DNA of 9,701 nt from Candidatus Poseidoniaceae archaeon (lineage in GTDB: Archaea; Thermoplasmatota; Poseidoniia; Poseidoniales; Poseidoniaceae), in NCBI GenBank assembly GCA_029250305.1, contig JAQXFM010000029.1, positions 1 through 9,701 of the forward strand. Reading direction: 5' to 3'. The position numbers were made by a program, and so were the translations under genes. Shown piece after piece: positions 7,193-9,701 of this stretch. Within the stretch, counting starts at the first letter, position 1; the number at the start of each line of letters is the position of its first letter. Under the pieces are notes generated by a model that made no database searches, had not been told where the DNA came from, and worked only from the letters and a program-made list of their open reading frames with translations.

Positions 7193-9701
7193 AGAAAATC
7201 ATTGCCAAACCACTTGCAATAATGGATGTCACAGGTTCGACAAGCAGAACGTGCCGTGTTTCGACCGTACCACTGGAAAGCGTACCAATCAGTGAAAGGT
7301 CCGTCACCATACCATTCACACCAATCGAGGAAGCGGTTGGGATGATGCCTGTGAATTGAGTATCAAGAAGAACCCCTCGGCCTTCGACTTCCCAATCGCC
7401 CATGAAAGGAACATAATAGCCAGGTTCCATGGTGATCTCAGCGCTGGCAATGATTCGCCCATCTGTAATATCATCGAGAACAATGACCGGGTATTGCATT
7501 GGTCCGGTGTAAACATGGATGGTCGCTGAACGCAGGTTTTCGCCGATGACTTCCACTCGTTCCATCGTAACGCCTGGTGCTGTTGGAACATCCGTTTGCT
7601 TGATGTAGACTCGCTCAACACCCTTGCCGTCAGAATTGATGCGCATGCCCCAGTCATCTGTGGCTTGCATGACGAAGGTCTTTGGCAAGCCCTCGGCCAA
7701 CATCAGCACATCCCCTTTGGTGTCCACTGCGCGGCCACTTGCGGCAAGGTAGAGATCCATGTCCTCGGTGTTCGAACGGTAATCGAGCGTCATCATGCCT
7801 TGGAAGGAAACATCTGCACGAATATCGAATTCTTTCTCGGGCTGAGCTGCAAGGCGCATTTCACCGGGTAAGTTTCGCATGAACGCTGTGGCAGGCCACC
7901 ACGTTCCGTCGATGTACCTCATTTGCTGAATCATCAAGGAATCTGCAGAGTAGCCTCGGCCTTCGCTGGAGTCGGGTCCGACTTGGTATTGAGCCGGCAC
8001 CGTCACGTTGATGAGGAAAATATCACCGATGGTTGCGGAGAAATCTGTCGATTGTGGAACGCCTACAATCAAGGCTTCAACGCGGGTTTCAGCCCGTCGA
8101 TCGATGAACACAGCATGGGCTGAATCCAAACGTGTGCCTAAGTCATAGGTCATGTCAATTGAGACCCGCGGCACGGTGAGGTTATCCTGAGTTGAGAACA
8201 CAGCGTTTGCGACCACATTGTTTGGTTGTGTGGTGTCCATTCCGTCGATGATGAGTTGTGCATCTCGGCCTTCGAGCCCGTTCACGATCAAACTGAACTG
8301 CTCACGAAGTGGCTGCCATGCATCCATAGCTAAGTCGATTTCATAGACTGGTATCTCGCCAATCATTCTGAAATCGTATTCGATGAAAATGCGTCCTGAC
8401 GGCAGGCTTGGCATCCAAGATTTCATGTGCCATGCTCGTCGCAATTCAATGGAAATACCTTGTTCAGCCCATGTGGAGGTGTTGACTCCAACGAGTTCAC
8501 TATCGAGCACGACCCCATCTTCAAGCAACCTTGCGGCCAACTCAGGATAGGACACATTCGCCAATTGGAGCGCTTCAATAAAGGCTGGAGCTTCTGATGG
8601 CGTCACCTTGTAATCTTCGAGAATTTGGTTCACAGTGCTTCGACCCGTTAGGGTGAAGGTTGGCATTCTGCTGTAGTTGAAACTCACAAGGGTCGCTTCG
8701 TTGAAGTTCGCTGCCAAACCATGGGCCCAGTCAGGTTCGTCGTTGACGTTCGAACCCTTCTTGACGTCCGCAGTAACGTTGAATGCCTCACCTGTGACCA
8801 AGTCAATACCGAGGGACATGTTGCTTTCTTCGGTGCTGACGCCACCGAGGTCAACCGTCATTCCGTAAACGAGATCGTTCACGACTGTTCCGAAGTCGAC
8901 CAAATCACCAAGGAAGAACGAAAGCGCTTCAACACCATCACCCTCGTCGAAGGTTGGCAATTCAAGCCCTGTGGAATCAACCGCGCTTGGGTAAGCAATC
9001 GTGATGTCTGCTGGCAACGGATCAACAGCAATGCGGCCATTCATACCCTTGAATCGATCAACGTAGTCTGTTTCATCTTCGAGGATGACATTGAACGGCG
9101 CCGATTGAGCACGGGTCATCTCGATTCGAGAGTTTCCTTCTGGGCCTGAGGACCCAGGGTCGAGAGGCGAGAGACGCTGGACGCTGGTGACTTGTGAAAT
9201 GGCAACGCTGAGGCTTGCTTCACCGATGTCTTCATTGACCCAGAATCGGAAATGGTCGCCATCCATTGTGAGAGGGTTTGTGGCGTTGGTCATCTGAATC
9301 TGAATGGATTCCATCGGTTCGTTTGCGACGTAACCAACGGTGTCGCCAAGAACCAATGAGAAGGCTGCTGGCAGTCCTTTCAACCGGATTGCGTTGCGTT
9401 GTGTTGCGCTTTCTCCACCATAGGTGATGGTTCCGATTGGGCTGCTTGCAGAGTAGGTCATCGCCTCTGAAGTCTGGGTGAGGTTGAACGTGCTCGGGCG
9501 GTTTGATACTGTGGCGGATTGGCGTGTTGCGTTCTCCAAGTCACCGTCGGCATGGCGCATGTGACCGATGAGAAGCGGGCCACCTTCTTGGCCTCGCAAC
9601 TCCATTTGCCGGATGTCATTGACTGGATCGTAGGAGTGTTCCACATCCGTGATGCCACCAATCCTTGCACTCATGGCAACCGGAACGAGAGGGGGCAATG
9701 G
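7191..9701 (-). CDS. Large exported beta-rich protein of unknown function (N-terminus beyond window)
   Basis: The frame is open from the right edge to the TGA at 7191, giving 836 visible residues. The first in-frame start-like codon, a TTG at 9698, is probably not real: the first visible residues (LPPLVPVAMSA before RIGG) look like the end of a signal peptide with an A-M-S-A cleavage site, so the true start should lie a short way outside. No known catalytic motif is recognisable. The protein is dominated by predicted beta strands. A recurring strand-turn-strand motif of the form (G/P/N)-(L/V)-P-x-x-(F/I/M)-x-(L/I/M) appears as KGLPAAFSLVLGD, DPLPADITI, VGVPQSTDFSATIGD, RNLPGEMRL and EGLPKTFVM, with looser versions between. 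A helical segment (about 355-395 counted from the TTG) interrupts the beta region. The extreme C-terminus is mildly hydrophobic (VLLVEPVTSIIASGLAMIF) without a clear anchor or basic stop-transfer. There are no cysteines, unlike the left-hand surface protein. It forms a two-gene operon with the membrane protein downstream. Confidence 0.85.
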   Translation of the reverse strand, partial: PLPPLVPVAMSARIGGITDVEHSYDPVNDIRQMELRGQEGGPLLIGHMRHADGDLENATRQSATVSNRPSTFNLTQTSEAMTYSASSPIGTITYGGESATQRNAIRLKGLPAAFSLVLGDTVGYVANEPMESIQIQMTNATNPLTMDGDHFRFWVNEDIGEASLSVAISQVTSVQRLSPLDPGSSGPEGNSRIEMTRAQSAPFNVILEDETDYVDRFKGMNGRIAVDPLPADITIAYPSAVDSTGLELPTFDEGDGVEALSFFLGDLVDFGTVVNDLVYGMTVDLGGVSTEESNMSLGIDLVTGEAFNVTADVKKGSNVNDEPDWAHGLAANFNEATLVSFNYSRMPTFTLTGRSTVNQILEDYKVTPSEAPAFIEALQLANVSYPELAARLLEDGVVLDSELVGVNTSTWAEQGISIELRRAWHMKSWMPSLPSGRIFIEYDFRMIGEIPVYEIDLAMDAWQPLREQFSLIVNGLEGRDAQLIIDGMDTTQPNNVVANAVFSTQDNLTVPRVSIDMTYDLGTRLDSAHAVFIDRRAETRVEALIVGVPQSTDFSATIGDIFLINVTVPAQYQVGPDSSEGRGYSADSLMIQQMRYIDGTWWPATAFMRNLPGEMRLAAQPEKEFDIRADVSFQGMMTLDYRSNTEDMDLYLAASGRAVDTKGDVLMLAEGLPKTFVMQATDDWGMRINSDGKGVERVYIKQTDVPTAPGVTMERVEVIGENLRSATIHVYTGPMQYPVIVLDDITDGRIIASAEITMEPGYYVPFMGDWEVEGRGVLLDTQFTGIIPTASSIGVNGMVTDLSLIGTLSSGTVETRHVLLVEPVTSIIASGLAMIF

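Noticed and set aside
9696..9698. TTG at 9698 as the start of the large exported protein
   Set aside because: The residues after it already look like the end of a signal peptide with its cleavage site, and the frame stays open to the window edge, so the start is more likely outside.
1..9701. tRNA, rRNA, CRISPR array, insertion sequence or prophage genes
   Set aside because: Coding frames occupy almost the entire window. The gaps are 9 to about 63 bases and hold no cloverleaf, spaced direct repeats, transposase or integrase signs.

Overview
All four genes in this window lie on the minus strand. Every substantial plus-strand reading frame is the antisense shadow of one of them. The sequence looks like a mesophilic archaeon, most likely a marine Thermoplasmatota/Euryarchaeota of the Marine Group II (Poseidoniales) type. 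Four things point that way: very long secreted proteins built from CARDB and NEW3-like Ig-fold modules, TATA-like boxes about 26 bases upstream of start codons that lack a Shine-Dalgarno (the pattern of leaderless archaeal mRNAs), a GAGGTGA-type ribosome site on the one operon-internal gene, and a C4HC3 prokaryotic RING-like zinc finger at the end of a membrane protein. This placement is inference; no rRNA or marker gene is present.

In transcription order (right to left) the layout is as follows. (1) 9701-7191: a large exported beta-rich protein of unknown function, cut by the window edge within or just after its signal peptide. (2) 7181-6525: a 218-residue single-pass membrane protein of unknown function, 9 bases downstream, with its Shine-Dalgarno overlapping the previous stop codon; the two are almost certainly co-transcribed. 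(3) 6469-1916: a roughly 1,510-residue surface subtilase (S8, Kp-43-like) with an intact catalytic triad, a jelly-roll domain, a CARDB domain, a series of further beta-sandwich modules, one C-terminal membrane span and a cytoplasmic zinc finger. (4) 1852-1: a secreted protein of repeated NEW3/CARDB-like modules, whose C-terminus lies beyond the left edge.

Taken together the region is a cell-envelope locus: a membrane-tethered extracellular protease flanked by exported beta-sandwich proteins. This fits a peptide-degrading heterotroph, but no functional link between the genes is proven by the sequence. The least ordinary signals are the protease's eight-ligand cytoplasmic finger and a perfect 8-bp GC-rich inverted repeat whose three-base loop is exactly the start codon of the left-hand gene. 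Intergenic gaps are short (9, about 55 and 63 bases). I see no tRNA, rRNA, CRISPR array, insertion sequence or phage gene.
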